In this document: positions 1 through 8,309 of the stretch, one piece after another
Layout of the letters: every line of letters begins with the position of its first letter
Position numbering within the stretch: position 1 is the first letter of the stretch
Source: JASJAR01 sp039198225
Lineage (GTDB): Bacteria > Pseudomonadota > Alphaproteobacteria > Rhodobacterales > Rhodobacteraceae
Direction: 5' to 3'
DNA length: 64,000 nt
Assembly (NCBI GenBank): GCA_039198225.1
Contig: JBCCTQ010000004.1
Coordinates: 1-64,000, forward strand
Position numbers and translations under genes: made by a program
The notes under the pieces: model-generated
Database searches by the model: none
What the model saw: the letters and a program-made list of their open reading frames with translations, nothing else
Told to the model about the DNA's origin: nothing

Positions 1-122
1 AGCTCGAAAAGATCCGCGACGATTGCCTCGTGGCGATCCAAAAGGTCCTTGCCAAACACGACATTGGCGCCGGAGAGACGCTCAATGCCTGGGCCAAGGA
101 ACTTTCGGAAAAGAACACCTAG
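1..122 (+). CDS. C-terminal end of an unidentified protein (partial)
   Basis: An open frame enters from the left edge (first complete codon at base 3) and stops at TAG 120-122. The visible 39 residues begin LEKIRDDCLVAIQ and end AKELSEKNT. They are charged and helical, with no signal, membrane segment or motif that I recognise. The next gene, an epimerase on the opposite strand, converges on it across a 117-base gap with no clear terminator hairpin. The fragment is too short to assign a family. Only the reading frame and stop are supported. Confidence 0.55.
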   Translation, partial: LEKIRDDCLVAIQKVLAKHDIGAGETLNAWAKELSEKNT

Positions 123-239
123 GCGCGGCTCCTATGCATTTGAAAAGCGCAGGCCAGGGCCGGTCAACTCAGATCGACACCGCGAGACCAAACCCTTTCA
201 TCTCTTCAAAAATACGCACATCCTGCCCGTCACACCGGC

Positions 240-1253
240 CTATTGGCCGAAATAGTCGCGATACCATGCCACGAATTTCGGCACGCCTTCGGAGATGGGC
301 GTCTCAGGCCGAAAACCCGTCAGCCGTTCCAACAAACCATTATCGGCATGGGTCGCGTGGACGTCGCCCTTTTGCATCTCCATGAAGTTCTTCTCGATGG
401 GAATGCCGAGGGCGTCTTCGAGCGTGTCGATAAACTCCATCAGGGGCACCATGACCCCATTGCCGATATTGACCACGCGGAAGGGTGCGGCAGGGCTCAA
501 ACTGTCGCCTTCGATGGGCTCACCCCGGTCTTCGACGCCGGGGGGCGGCGCGTCGATGAGCTTGGCGATCCCTGTGGCGAGATCACCCACATAGGTGAAA
601 TCCCGGGCCAATTGCCCGCGATTGTAAACGTCGATCGCCTCCCCATCGAGGGCGGCGCGGACGAACTTAAAGAGCGCCATGTCGGGCCGGCCCCAGGGCC
701 CGTAGACCGTGAAGAACCGAAACATCGTCGTCGGAAGCTGCCAAAGGTGGGCATAGGAATGGCCCATCGCCTCATTGGCGAGCTTGGTGGCGGCATAGAG
801 CGTCAGCGGTGCGGCGACCTTATCGACCTCTTGGAACGGCATTTTCTCGTTGGCGCCGTAAACCGAAGAGGTCGACGCCATGAGAAGGTGCTCGACCTCC
901 AATTCCCGCGCGCATTCGATGACGTTGAAGGTTCCGAGAAGGTTCGATTCCACATAAGAACGTGGATTCTCGAGGCTGTAGCGCACGCCGGCCTGGGCCG
1001 CGAGATGGACGATGACTTCGGGCTTGGCCTCTTCGGCAAAGCGCTGGAGCCGTTCCATATCTTCGAGCATGCCCTCGTCGCAGACAAAGCCCTCTGACTG
1101 TAAAAGCCGCTGATGGCGCCGCCGTTTGAGGGCGACGTCATAGTAATCGGTGATCCCATCATAGCCGAAAATGAGATGGCCTTCGGCCAGCAGAGCCTCG
1201 GCCAGGTGATAGCCGATAAAGCCGGCCGTGCCCGTGATCAAAACGCGTCTCAT
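240..1253 (-). CDS. NAD-dependent epimerase, UDP-glucuronate 4-epimerase-like
   Basis: The 337-residue product starts MRRVLITGTAGFIGYHLAE, the N-terminal NAD-binding GxxGxxG motif of extended short-chain dehydrogenases. The catalytic YxxxK is seen in LYAATKLANE, with an upstream STSSVYG serine region. Length and the GYDGITDYYDVALKRRR segment fit the UDP-glucuronate/galacturonate 4-epimerase group (LpsL/GAE type), which supplies uronic acid donors for capsule, LPS or exopolysaccharide in the cytoplasm. The start at 1253 was chosen because the Rossmann motif begins immediately; an upstream in-frame extension is low-complexity and overlaps the opposite gene. No glycosyltransferases are adjacent, so the pathway is inferred from family only. 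UDP-glucose 4-epimerase is a less likely alternative. Confidence 0.82.
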   Translation of the reverse strand: MRRVLITGTAGFIGYHLAEALLAEGHLIFGYDGITDYYDVALKRRRHQRLLQSEGFVCDEGMLEDMERLQRFAEEAKPEVIVHLAAQAGVRYSLENPRSYVESNLLGTFNVIECARELEVEHLLMASTSSVYGANEKMPFQEVDKVAAPLTLYAATKLANEAMGHSYAHLWQLPTTMFRFFTVYGPWGRPDMALFKFVRAALDGEAIDVYNRGQLARDFTYVGDLATGIAKLIDAPPPGVEDRGEPIEGDSLSPAAPFRVVNIGNGVMVPLMEFIDTLEDALGIPIEKNFMEMQKGDVHATHADNGLLERLTGFRPETPISEGVPKFVAWYRDYFGQ

Positions 1254-1368
1254 GGGGCCGACGTTTAAGGCGGAAATCTGGGCACGGACAAGGCGGCTAG
1301 GGGGAAAATCAAAGGGGCGGCCGACGGCTGGTTTCCGAAGTCGGCCACGGGCATTAGGGTCCGGGCCT

Positions 1369-2052
1369 ATGACTGGCCTCAATATACTTTTGATCGAGGA
1401 CGATGTGGAACTGGCGGGCTTTATCGAAAAGGCCGCGGCTGAGCTCGGCTGGCGGGTCGACCACCAGGCCCGCCCGAAAGAGGCCCTCCTCCAGGCCGGT
1501 GCGGGCGCCTTCGACGCGCTTATTCTCGACCGTATGCTGCCCGAAATGGACGGGCTCAGCGTGTTGAAACTCCTCCGCGGCGCGGGCGTCGAAACGCCGG
1601 TCATCATGCTTACGGCCATGGGCGGGATCGACGACCGGGTGGACGGGCTTGAAGCGGGGGCGGATGATTACCTCGTTAAACCCTTTGCGATGTCGGAACT
1701 TATCGCGCGGCTCAAATCCATCGCCCGGCGCCAGGCTCCCCGACCCGACACGCCCCACCGCGAGATGGGTGATCTCTCGCTCGACCGGCTCCGCCACGAG
1801 GCCATGCGCGCGGGCCAGCCCCTCGATCTTTCGCCCCTAGAATTCAAACTCCTCGATATTTTGATGGAACACCCGGGCGAGGTCGTCACCCGGACGATGC
1901 TTCTCGAAAAGGTCTGGGGCTATTCTTTCGACCCCAAAACCAGCCTCGTTCAAACCCATATGAGCCGGCTGCGTGCCAAGGTCGACAAACCCTTTGGCCA
2001 GGACCTCATCCGCACGGTGCGGGGCGCGGGCTATATGCTGTCGGATGAGTAG
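1369..2052 (+). CDS. OmpR-family two-component response regulator
   Basis: A 227-residue protein with an N-terminal receiver domain (acidic pocket IEDD near residues 9-12, phospho-acceptor Asp54 in LILDRMLPEMDG, Lys in YLVKPF) and a C-terminal winged-helix DNA-binding domain (PLEFKLLDILMEHPGEVVTR ... VQTHMSRLRAKVD ... IRTVRGAGYML). This is the QseB/PmrA/CopR layout. The start at 1369 puts NILLIEDD at the canonical position. Its end overlaps the start of the histidine kinase gene by 8 bases, so the two are translationally coupled. A phased set of hexamers before the next gene (3455-3490) is a plausible target. The signal sensed is not visible. Confidence 0.93.
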   Translation: MTGLNILLIEDDVELAGFIEKAAAELGWRVDHQARPKEALLQAGAGAFDALILDRMLPEMDGLSVLKLLRGAGVETPVIMLTAMGGIDDRVDGLEAGADDYLVKPFAMSELIARLKSIARRQAPRPDTPHREMGDLSLDRLRHEAMRAGQPLDLSPLEFKLLDILMEHPGEVVTRTMLLEKVWGYSFDPKTSLVQTHMSRLRAKVDKPFGQDLIRTVRGAGYMLSDE

Positions 2053-3436
2053 GCCGATCCTCTCTTCAGCGGTGTTTCAATGGGTGCTTGCCGCCTCGGC
2101 GGGCTTCGTGGCCATTGCCCTGGCGCTTCTTTGGGCCTGGGGTCTTTTTTCCATCGGCGAGATCGATGGGGCGCTTCGGGAAGAGATCAATACCGGCCTC
2201 GAAGAAGGCCGCGCGCTTTACCTGACCGATGGGCCTGACGCGCTCTTGGAATGGGTGCGCTGGGAAGAAGACCAGCCGATCTGGCGCGATGATGATCTGT
2301 TCGAGATCCTCGCCGAAGACGAAATGATCGCCGTCCTGAGAGCGCCCGATTTTGAGCCGGTGGCCGGGTTCCCAGGTCTTTTGGCAGGGAGCGAGATCGA
2401 AGAGGTGGATCTTGACCACCCAGAGATCTTCAACCCGGTTCTCGCCCGCTCAATCGAGCTCTTCGACGGCGCCACGCTCACCTTCGGGCGGTTCATCCCC
2501 GACCAACAATTCGAGATTTGGCGGTTCGTGGTGACAGCTTCCATCGCGCTCGCGGTGATCGTTTTGCCCCTGTCGCTGGCCACCGGATATTTCCTGAGCC
2601 GCCGCGTGTTTCGCCGCCTCGACGGGATCTCGGAAACCACCGAAGCCGTGGCGGCGGGCAATCTCGACGCAAGGGCCCAGATCGGCGGGGCGGGGGATGA
2701 GTTCGACCGGCTGGCCGAAGGCGTCAACCGGATGCTCGACCGGGTGGCGGCGCTCACCGGTAATATCGAAGCGGTCTCGACCGGGGTGGCCCACGACCTA
2801 AAGACACCCTTGGCCAACATACGCGGCCGGCTCGAGCTTATTCGACGGGACGCGGCCGATCCTGACGCGGTCGCGCGCCATGTGGACGGGGCCGAGGGGC
2901 GCCTCGACGGGCTGATGAAGGTATTCGACGCCCTCCTCCGGCTGGGCGAGATCGAAGCCGGAAAGCGCCGCCAGGCATTCCGCGCGGTCGACCTCGGCGG
3001 TTTGGCGGGGGAGCTGGCCGAAGGTTATGGGCCTGCCTTTGAGGATGCGGAAAAGACCCTCGACGTGGCGATCTTGCCGGGCATCACCGTCGAAGGCGAC
3101 CGCGATCTTCTGGCCCAGCTCATCGCCAATCTCCTCGACAATGCGCTAGAACATTCCCGGGACGGTGCCCGGGCCCATATTGCGCTCCATGGGGGCGAGA
3201 CGGGCCCCCGTTTGGAGATCGGCGATGACGGGCCGGGGATCGCGCCAGCCATGCGTGAGCGGATTTTCGAACGGTTCTTCCGGGCCGATCCCAGCCGCTC
3301 GACGCCGGGCAATGGGCTGGGCCTGGCCTTGGTCAAAGCGATTGCGGATCTTCACGGGGCGGACATCCAGCTTGTTGACGACCGGCCCGGCGCGGTTTTC
3401 GTGGTGACGTTTGGCCCCTTCGCTTCCCGGACCTGA
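2045..3436 (+). CDS. Two-component sensor histidine kinase
   Basis: A 463-residue membrane kinase. A first transmembrane helix lies near residues 10-35, followed by a short periplasmic region rich in Asp/Glu (about 40-155), a second helix (SIALAVIVLPLSLATGYFL) and a HAMP domain (RRLDGISETTEAVAAGNLDA). The HisKA phospho-acceptor is the His in GVAHDLKTPLANI, and the HATPase domain shows N-box NLLDNALEHS, GDDGPGIAP and GNGLGLALV. The frame opens with ATGAGT inside the end of the regulator gene. All catalytic boxes are intact. The acidic periplasmic sensor could bind cations, but that is a guess. It should phosphorylate the adjacent regulator. Confidence 0.93.
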   Translation: MSRPILSSAVFQWVLAASAGFVAIALALLWAWGLFSIGEIDGALREEINTGLEEGRALYLTDGPDALLEWVRWEEDQPIWRDDDLFEILAEDEMIAVLRAPDFEPVAGFPGLLAGSEIEEVDLDHPEIFNPVLARSIELFDGATLTFGRFIPDQQFEIWRFVVTASIALAVIVLPLSLATGYFLSRRVFRRLDGISETTEAVAAGNLDARAQIGGAGDEFDRLAEGVNRMLDRVAALTGNIEAVSTGVAHDLKTPLANIRGRLELIRRDAADPDAVARHVDGAEGRLDGLMKVFDALLRLGEIEAGKRRQAFRAVDLGGLAGELAEGYGPAFEDAEKTLDVAILPGITVEGDRDLLAQLIANLLDNALEHSRDGARAHIALHGGETGPRLEIGDDGPGIAPAMRERIFERFFRADPSRSTPGNGLGLALVKAIADLHGADIQLVDDRPGAVFVVTFGPFASRT

Positions 3437-3454
3437 CCCCGGCCTCCTGCCAAC

Positions 3455-3490
3455 CTTACAAAATCGTATGAAACCTGTAGCGGCCTTGTA
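3455..3490 (+). promoter_or_regulatory. Candidate response-regulator operator: four phased hexamers
   Basis: Between the kinase stop and the DUF1800 start are four related hexamers spaced exactly 10 bases apart: CTTACA (3455), CGTATG (3465), CTGTAG (3475) and CTTGTA (3485). The outer two lie in the similar 15-mers starting at 3454 and 3484 (11 of 15 identical). Tandem half-sites phased at one helical turn are typical of OmpR-family winged-helix regulators. The position suggests that the adjacent regulator controls the DUF1800/DUF1501 operon. Confidence 0.45.
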
Positions 3491-3549
3491 AAACCGTGCG
3501 CCCCTCGCCCGTGCTAGCGATCCTCCAGCCACAGTTTGGAGGACCCGCC

Positions 3550-5631
3550 ATGCCATTCCGCATCACATTCCATGCCGCGTTTGCCGCTGCCTTTTGGGTC
3601 CTGCCCCTCGGGGCCTCCGCTCTCACCATCGACGAAGCGCGCCATCTTCTCTCGCGGACAGGCTTCGGCGCCGCCCCCACCGAGATCGAGGCACTTTTGG
3701 AGACGAGCCGGGAAGACGCCGTCGACGCGATCCTTGCCCGGGTCGGCCCCGACCCTGCCACGCCCATGCCCGCCTGGACCGAAGGCTGGGTCTATCCCCA
3801 CGATCTCGTTGGCGCCTTGGGCCAAAGTGCCGAAGAGCTTTTCTTTTCGCTCCGCTGGATCGAGATCGAAGAGCTGCAAGCCTGGTGGCTCGGCGAAATG
3901 ATCGCCACGCCCTCGCCCTTGACCGAGCGGCTCACGCTGTTCTGGCACGACCATTTCGCGACCGGGTTTGACGACATCATCCACCCCCATTGGGTCGCTG
4001 ACCAAAACGCGTTTTTCCGGCGCCACGGGGCTGGGAACTTCGCCGACCTCGCCGCCGGGATCCTCGCCGACCCGGCCATGCGCGTCTATCTCACCAACAC
4101 CGAAAACCACCGCGACGCGCCGAACGAAAATCTGGCGCGGGAGTATTTCGAGCTTTTCACCCTTGGCGAAGGCCAGGGCTACACCGAAGAGGATGTGAGC
4201 GAAGCGGCCCGGGCGCTCACCGGTTACGGCGTCGAATGGTTTGGCGGCGAAGGTGCGGTGTTTGTCGCCGAAGCCCATGATTTCGGAACCAAAACCATCC
4301 TCGGCCAATCGGGGACCTACGGCGCCGAAGACCTGCCGACAATCGTTCTGGGTCACCCCGCTTTCGGGCCTTACCTCGTCGAAAAGCTCTGGCTCACCTT
4401 CGTCTCCGACAGCCCCGACCCCGGCGAAGTGGCTCGCCTGACGGCGGTTTGGCGCGCGGCCGATTGGGAGATAAAGCCCCTTCTTCGTGAGATGTTCCTC
4501 TCGGATGCCTTTTGGTCAATCGAAGCGCGGGGGAGCCTCGTCAAAGGTCCCGTCGAGCTGATCGTGTCTACAATTCGGAGCCTTGGCCTCGAGATCGAAG
4601 ATCTCGGCGAACTCACCTGGGCGACCGAAGATCTCGGGCAATTGCTGTTCTTTCCGCCGAACGTTGCGGGGTGGCCCGACGGGACCCAATGGATCAACGA
4701 GGCCACGGCCGGAACCCGGGCGCGGGTTTTGACCCACCTTCTTGAAGAAGCCCGGGGGCCCTTTGAGCCACCAGCCCCCCGCGCGCCTGAGGAGATCGAA
4801 ACGGTTGAGCTCGCACCTGCCGATCTCCGGGTCGGGCGGGCCTTCGCGATCGAAGCCGAAGCCTTGGAAGACGGCGGCGCGGTCATCTTCCTGTCGCTCT
4901 TCGACATGGGCTTTCGAGGAGAGGACTGGCGCTCGCTCAGCCTTTGGATGGAGATCTTTCCGGGCGAGGATTTTGCCCTCGCGCTTCACACCGCCGACTG
5001 CGCCGAGACCTGCTTTGCCCGTTGGCCAGCAACGGTCCATGACGATCCGGGCTGGAAGCTCATCGAGCCGGTAAACGGACTTCGCCGGGATCTTTCGCGG
5101 ATGGACGAGCCCGACCGGGCCCTCCTGGCCGCCCTTCTCGGCCATCTCCCGGCCCTTCTTGAGACCACCGCCGACCAGCGCGCCTGGACCGGCCTCGACT
5201 ATGACGGGGCCCCGATCGAAGGCGCGCTCGACATTGAAGAGGCCCGGGCGGCACTGACCTGGCTCCAGACGCTGTCAGCAGACGTCCTCGGTGCGCCCGA
5301 GGGCACCCTCGTTCTCGCGCCGAGCCGGCCGGGTGCCCTTGGTCTTGGCGGAGAAGCCGCCCCGATGGCGATGGGCGAGGACGCGATGGAGGCCTATCTC
5401 GAGCCCGAACTTGAAAGCCGGCGCCGGATCGGGCGGCCCCGCGTCACCTACCCCACGGCCCAAGATTGGCTCGCCGCCCTTCCTGGAACTGACTTTGCTT
5501 CGACCCGCGCCGAAGCCGCACTTTTGGCGATACCCCTGCCCGATCCCGGGCGCCGGAGCGAAATGGTCGCCCAGGATGCGGACGCGCTGATCCGGCGGAT
5601 CGTCCTCTCCCCGTATTTCCAGGTCCATTGA
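3550..5631 (+). CDS. DUF1800 family secreted protein
   Basis: A 693-residue protein beginning with a Sec-type signal peptide (MPFRITFHAAFAAAFWVLPLGASA), then the DUF1800 signature opening DEARHLLSRTGFG, with LTLFWHDHFATG, ENLAREYFELFTLG and FPPNVAGWPDG. It is longer than typical DUF1800 proteins (about 450-550 residues). Roughly 230 extra residues sit between the VAGWPDG part and the usual ending IRRIVLSPYFQ. The start at 3550 follows a strong GGAGGA; an upstream ATG at 3496 would place the signal peptide internally. The next gene, 10 bases away, encodes a DUF1501 protein, and the two families recur as a pair in many bacteria. Biochemical function is unknown; export is well supported. Confidence 0.85.
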   Translation: MPFRITFHAAFAAAFWVLPLGASALTIDEARHLLSRTGFGAAPTEIEALLETSREDAVDAILARVGPDPATPMPAWTEGWVYPHDLVGALGQSAEELFFSLRWIEIEELQAWWLGEMIATPSPLTERLTLFWHDHFATGFDDIIHPHWVADQNAFFRRHGAGNFADLAAGILADPAMRVYLTNTENHRDAPNENLAREYFELFTLGEGQGYTEEDVSEAARALTGYGVEWFGGEGAVFVAEAHDFGTKTILGQSGTYGAEDLPTIVLGHPAFGPYLVEKLWLTFVSDSPDPGEVARLTAVWRAADWEIKPLLREMFLSDAFWSIEARGSLVKGPVELIVSTIRSLGLEIEDLGELTWATEDLGQLLFFPPNVAGWPDGTQWINEATAGTRARVLTHLLEEARGPFEPPAPRAPEEIETVELAPADLRVGRAFAIEAEALEDGGAVIFLSLFDMGFRGEDWRSLSLWMEIFPGEDFALALHTADCAETCFARWPATVHDDPGWKLIEPVNGLRRDLSRMDEPDRALLAALLGHLPALLETTADQRAWTGLDYDGAPIEGALDIEEARAALTWLQTLSADVLGAPEGTLVLAPSRPGALGLGGEAAPMAMGEDAMEAYLEPELESRRRIGRPRVTYPTAQDWLAALPGTDFASTRAEAALLAIPLPDPGRRSEMVAQDADALIRRIVLSPYFQVH

Positions 5632-5641
5632 GGAGGCCCAG

Positions 5642-6838
5642 ATGACCCATTCCTTCACCCCGTCCCGCCGCCGGTTCCTTAAAGCCCTGGGATCGACCGC
5701 GCTCGCCTTGCCGAGCCTTGCCCTGCCCGGCTTTGTGACAGCGGCTGGCGCCAATCCCCGGGGCGGCAACATTCTCGTTTTGGTCGAGCTCGCGGGGGGC
5801 AATGACGGGCTCAATACGCTGATCCACCGCCGCGACCCGGCCTATCGCGCGCTCCGGCCCACCCTTGCCATCCCCGAGCGGTACGCCCTCGGCCTTGACC
5901 GCGACACGGCCCTTCACCCGGCCATGGGCGCGATGGCCGGGCTCTGGGAAGACGGTGATCTCCAGATCGTCGAGGGGGTGGGCTACCCCAACCCCAACCG
6001 CTCGCATTTCCGGTCGATCGAGATTTGGAATTCCGGCCAGGGTGCCGATGGCCGGACCCGGGATGGGTGGGTTTCGGCCGCCTTCACCGAGGGCGCCGGG
6101 GCTGAAGATGCGGACGGGTTGGTCTTAGGCGGCGATTTTGGTCCCCTCGCCGGAGAAGGGCGGTTCGCCGCGATCCGCGATCCCGAGCTTTTCGCAGACA
6201 ATCACGGCCATCTCCCCCAAGCCGGCCATGCCACCCGGCCCGGCGGAGCCCGTGCCTCACTCGATCACATTCTCTCTGCCTATGATAGCGCCCAAGTCAC
6301 GGGCGAGGCCATCCTAAGGCGTCTCGAACGGAGCCCGGCCCGGCCCTTTCCCTTCCCAGACAGCGAGATCGGCCGCCAGTTAGAGAACGCGGCGCGCCTG
6401 TTGGAGGCGGGGCTCGACGTGTCCGTTCTGAAGGTCGTCCAAGACGGGTATGACACCCATGACGGACAGGCCGACGCCCATTGGGGCCTTCTCGAAGATC
6501 TGTCTGACGCGCTTGGCGCCTTTGCCGACGCGCTCCGCCAGATTGGGATCTGGGAGAAGGTCAGTGTCGTGACCTATTCCGAGTTCGGCCGGACCGCAGC
6601 GGAAAACGCCTCGGCTGGCACGGACCATGGGACGGCCGCCCCCCTGTTTATTGCCGGTGGCGCGGTCCGGGGCGGTCTCGGCGGGGCGCGACCCTCGCTC
6701 ACCGAATTGGTCGATGGTGAGATGGTCCACAGCACCGATTACCGGGAGGTCTACAACGCGCTTTTGAGCGATCTTTGGGGGATCGACCCGGTGTTTGAGG
6801 CTCAGACTGAACGGGATCTGCGGATTCTAGATCTCTAA
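5642..6838 (+). CDS. DUF1501 family Tat-exported protein
   Basis: A 398-residue protein with a twin-arginine signal (SRRRFLKALGSTALALPSL), so it is probably exported folded. DUF1501 proteins belong to the alkaline phosphatase/sulfatase-like superfamily. Seen here are LVLVELAGGNDGLNT, GYPNPNRSHF, QDGYDTHDGQ and VVTYSEFGRT followed by GTDHGTAAPLF, the usual order of conserved His/Asp positions. It has its own GAGGAG ribosome site and is co-transcribed with DUF1800 just upstream. The operon appears to end here. Substrate and role are unknown. Confidence 0.88.
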   Translation: MTHSFTPSRRRFLKALGSTALALPSLALPGFVTAAGANPRGGNILVLVELAGGNDGLNTLIHRRDPAYRALRPTLAIPERYALGLDRDTALHPAMGAMAGLWEDGDLQIVEGVGYPNPNRSHFRSIEIWNSGQGADGRTRDGWVSAAFTEGAGAEDADGLVLGGDFGPLAGEGRFAAIRDPELFADNHGHLPQAGHATRPGGARASLDHILSAYDSAQVTGEAILRRLERSPARPFPFPDSEIGRQLENAARLLEAGLDVSVLKVVQDGYDTHDGQADAHWGLLEDLSDALGAFADALRQIGIWEKVSVVTYSEFGRTAAENASAGTDHGTAAPLFIAGGAVRGGLGGARPSLTELVDGEMVHSTDYREVYNALLSDLWGIDPVFEAQTERDLRILDL

Positions 6839-6870
6839 ATCCTCTGCAGCGCAACGGGTCTTCAAATGCC

Positions 6871-6924
6871 CCGCCCAACGGTAACGTTGGGCCGCGCGGT
6901 CCCGCCCCCAACGGGGCGGCGCGG
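6871..6924. repeat. Intergenic palindromic repeat, copy A
   Basis: A 54-base GC-rich element between converging genes. It contains CCCAACG-GTAA-CGTTGGG, a perfect 7-base stem, followed by a second stem around CCGCCCC..GGGGCGG. A closely similar copy (about 85% by eye) lies at 8189-8242, so this is a small dispersed structured repeat rather than a simple terminator. It lies downstream of both the DUF1501 gene and gluconokinase and may act as a bidirectional transcript end. Confidence 0.6.
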
Positions 6925-6964
6925 GCTCGCCCGTTCCAAAGCGCTGAATATTCCCGACGGCGCC

Positions 6965-7453
6965 TTAGGCACCCTGCCCACGAAGAAGCCTTTCAGCCCC
7001 TTCCAAAACGTCCGTAAACGGCGCCCTGATATCGAGGCGCGCTCCGAATTCATCCGAGCCGAGGGGTTCCAGGGTCGAGACCTGATCATCCAAGAGCGTC
7101 CGCGCCATGAAATGGCCCTGGCGCTTATCCAATCGGCCCGCAATGATGTCGGTTTCCCCGCTCAAATGGAGAAAGAAAATCCCTTCATCGCCCATGCCCA
7201 ATCGGTCGCGGTAGGCGCGTTTGAGTGCGGAACAGGCCAAAAGTAGCGGGGCTTCTGAGGCCGCGAGGCGGGCGCCGATCGCATCGAGCCAAGGCCAGCG
7301 GTCTTCGTCGGTGAGGGGTTCGCCGGCGCTCATCTTGGCGATGTTTCCTGCCGGATGGAGATCGTCCCCGTCGACAAACTCCCAGCCGAGGCGCTCGCCC
7401 AGGGCCACCCCAAGGCGCGATTTCCCCACGCCCGAGACCCCCATGAGGATCAC
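6965..7453 (-). CDS. gntK: Gluconokinase
   Basis: A 162-residue P-loop kinase starting MILMGVSGVGKSRLG (Walker A GVSGVGKS), with the family motifs FVDGDDLHPAGNIAKMSAGEPLTDEDRWPWL and LLACSALKRAYRDRLG. Length matches thermoresistant gluconokinases (about 165-175). It phosphorylates D-gluconate with ATP to 6-phosphogluconate in the cytoplasm, feeding the Entner-Doudoroff or pentose phosphate route. It lies 42 bases downstream of the CDP-alcohol phosphatidyltransferase gene on the same strand and could be its co-transcribed partner. No gluconate transporter or dehydratase is nearby. Confidence 0.95.
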   Translation of the reverse strand: MILMGVSGVGKSRLGVALGERLGWEFVDGDDLHPAGNIAKMSAGEPLTDEDRWPWLDAIGARLAASEAPLLLACSALKRAYRDRLGMGDEGIFFLHLSGETDIIAGRLDKRQGHFMARTLLDDQVSTLEPLGSDEFGARLDIRAPFTDVLEGAERLLRGQGA

Positions 7454-7495
7454 GTGGCGTGGGGCGAGGAGAAGATTGCTGGGAATGGGACCGAC

Positions 7496-8107
7496 CTATT
7501 TCGGCGCGAAGACCTGGTAGGCCAGAAGGATCCGCGACGCAGCCGTGACAAAACAAAGCGCGCCGAAGATCCACGCCATGACCGAGAACCACGCCGGAAA
7601 GAGGCAAAGGAGGACGAAAAACCCGATCGTTTCGGCCCCTTCAAGGATCCCGCCCGTGAAATAAAGCGATTTCGACCCCCGCTCTGCGGTCTCCATTTTC
7701 GCCTTTTCGGCGAGGATCGCGTAGCCGAGAAAACTCGCCCCGTTGAAGTAAAAACTCGTGAGAAGAAACGCTCCTGCTGCGCCATTGGCAGCGGGGTCGA
7801 GCATGACAAAGGCCATGGGCACGGCGCCGTAGAAGAGAAAGTCCGAGACGATATCGAGATAGCCACCGAAGTCGGATTTTGTGGTGGCCCGGGCCACGGC
7901 GCCGTCGAGCCCGTCGGCGATGCGGCTGAGAAGGAGCGGGACGAGCGCCCAAAGGGGCTGGCCCAGAGCGATCACGAGGGCCGAGATCAGGCCGAGCCCG
8001 AGGCCGATCAGGGTGACACCGTTCGCCGTTATCCCCATCCGCGCCAGGGCGCGGCCATTGGCATCGAGCAGCGGGTCGATGAGGGGGCGGATTTGGGCGT
8101 CGAACAT
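7496..8107 (-). CDS. CDP-alcohol phosphatidyltransferase family protein
   Basis: A 203-residue integral membrane protein with the family active site in ADGLDGAVARATTKSDF followed by GGYLDIVSD. This gives the DxxDGxxAR...GxxxDxxxD arrangement, with four metal-binding aspartates that transfer a phosphatidyl (or related) group from a CDP-linked donor to an alcohol. Several hydrophobic helices follow (LIGLGLGLISALVIALGQ, LLYGAVPMAFVML-like and others). Family members make phosphatidylglycerol-phosphate, phosphatidylcholine and other phospholipids; the acceptor cannot be told here. It precedes gluconokinase on the same strand. Confidence 0.85.
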   Translation of the reverse strand: MFDAQIRPLIDPLLDANGRALARMGITANGVTLIGLGLGLISALVIALGQPLWALVPLLLSRIADGLDGAVARATTKSDFGGYLDIVSDFLFYGAVPMAFVMLDPAANGAAGAFLLTSFYFNGASFLGYAILAEKAKMETAERGSKSLYFTGGILEGAETIGFFVLLCLFPAWFSVMAWIFGALCFVTAASRILLAYQVFAPK

Positions 8108-8188
8108 GGGGTGATGTTAAGGGCTCGCACGCCAGGGTACCATTCGCTTTGCTGTGAAAGCCCCCGAGGCGACGCTCTGTGCGAAGCT

Positions 8189-8242
8189 CCCGCCCAACGG
8201 GCACCGTCGGGCCGCGCCGTTCCGCCCCCACGGGGCGGCGCG
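8189..8242. repeat. Intergenic palindromic repeat, copy B
   Basis: A second copy of the 6871-6924 element, lying in the gap between the phosphatidyltransferase and the permease gene. The CCCAACGG..CCGTCGGG stem and the CCGCCCC..GGGGCGG stem are both retained with a few changes, which suggests that structure is kept. Downstream flanks differ, so the similarity is limited to the element. No gene is present in the surrounding 200 bases. Confidence 0.6.
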
Positions 8243-8309
8243 ATTGCGCCTCCCCGCGGAACGACGCGGGCTCAATCGTTGCCCTGCTTAGCAACACTCG
8301 AATTAAGCC

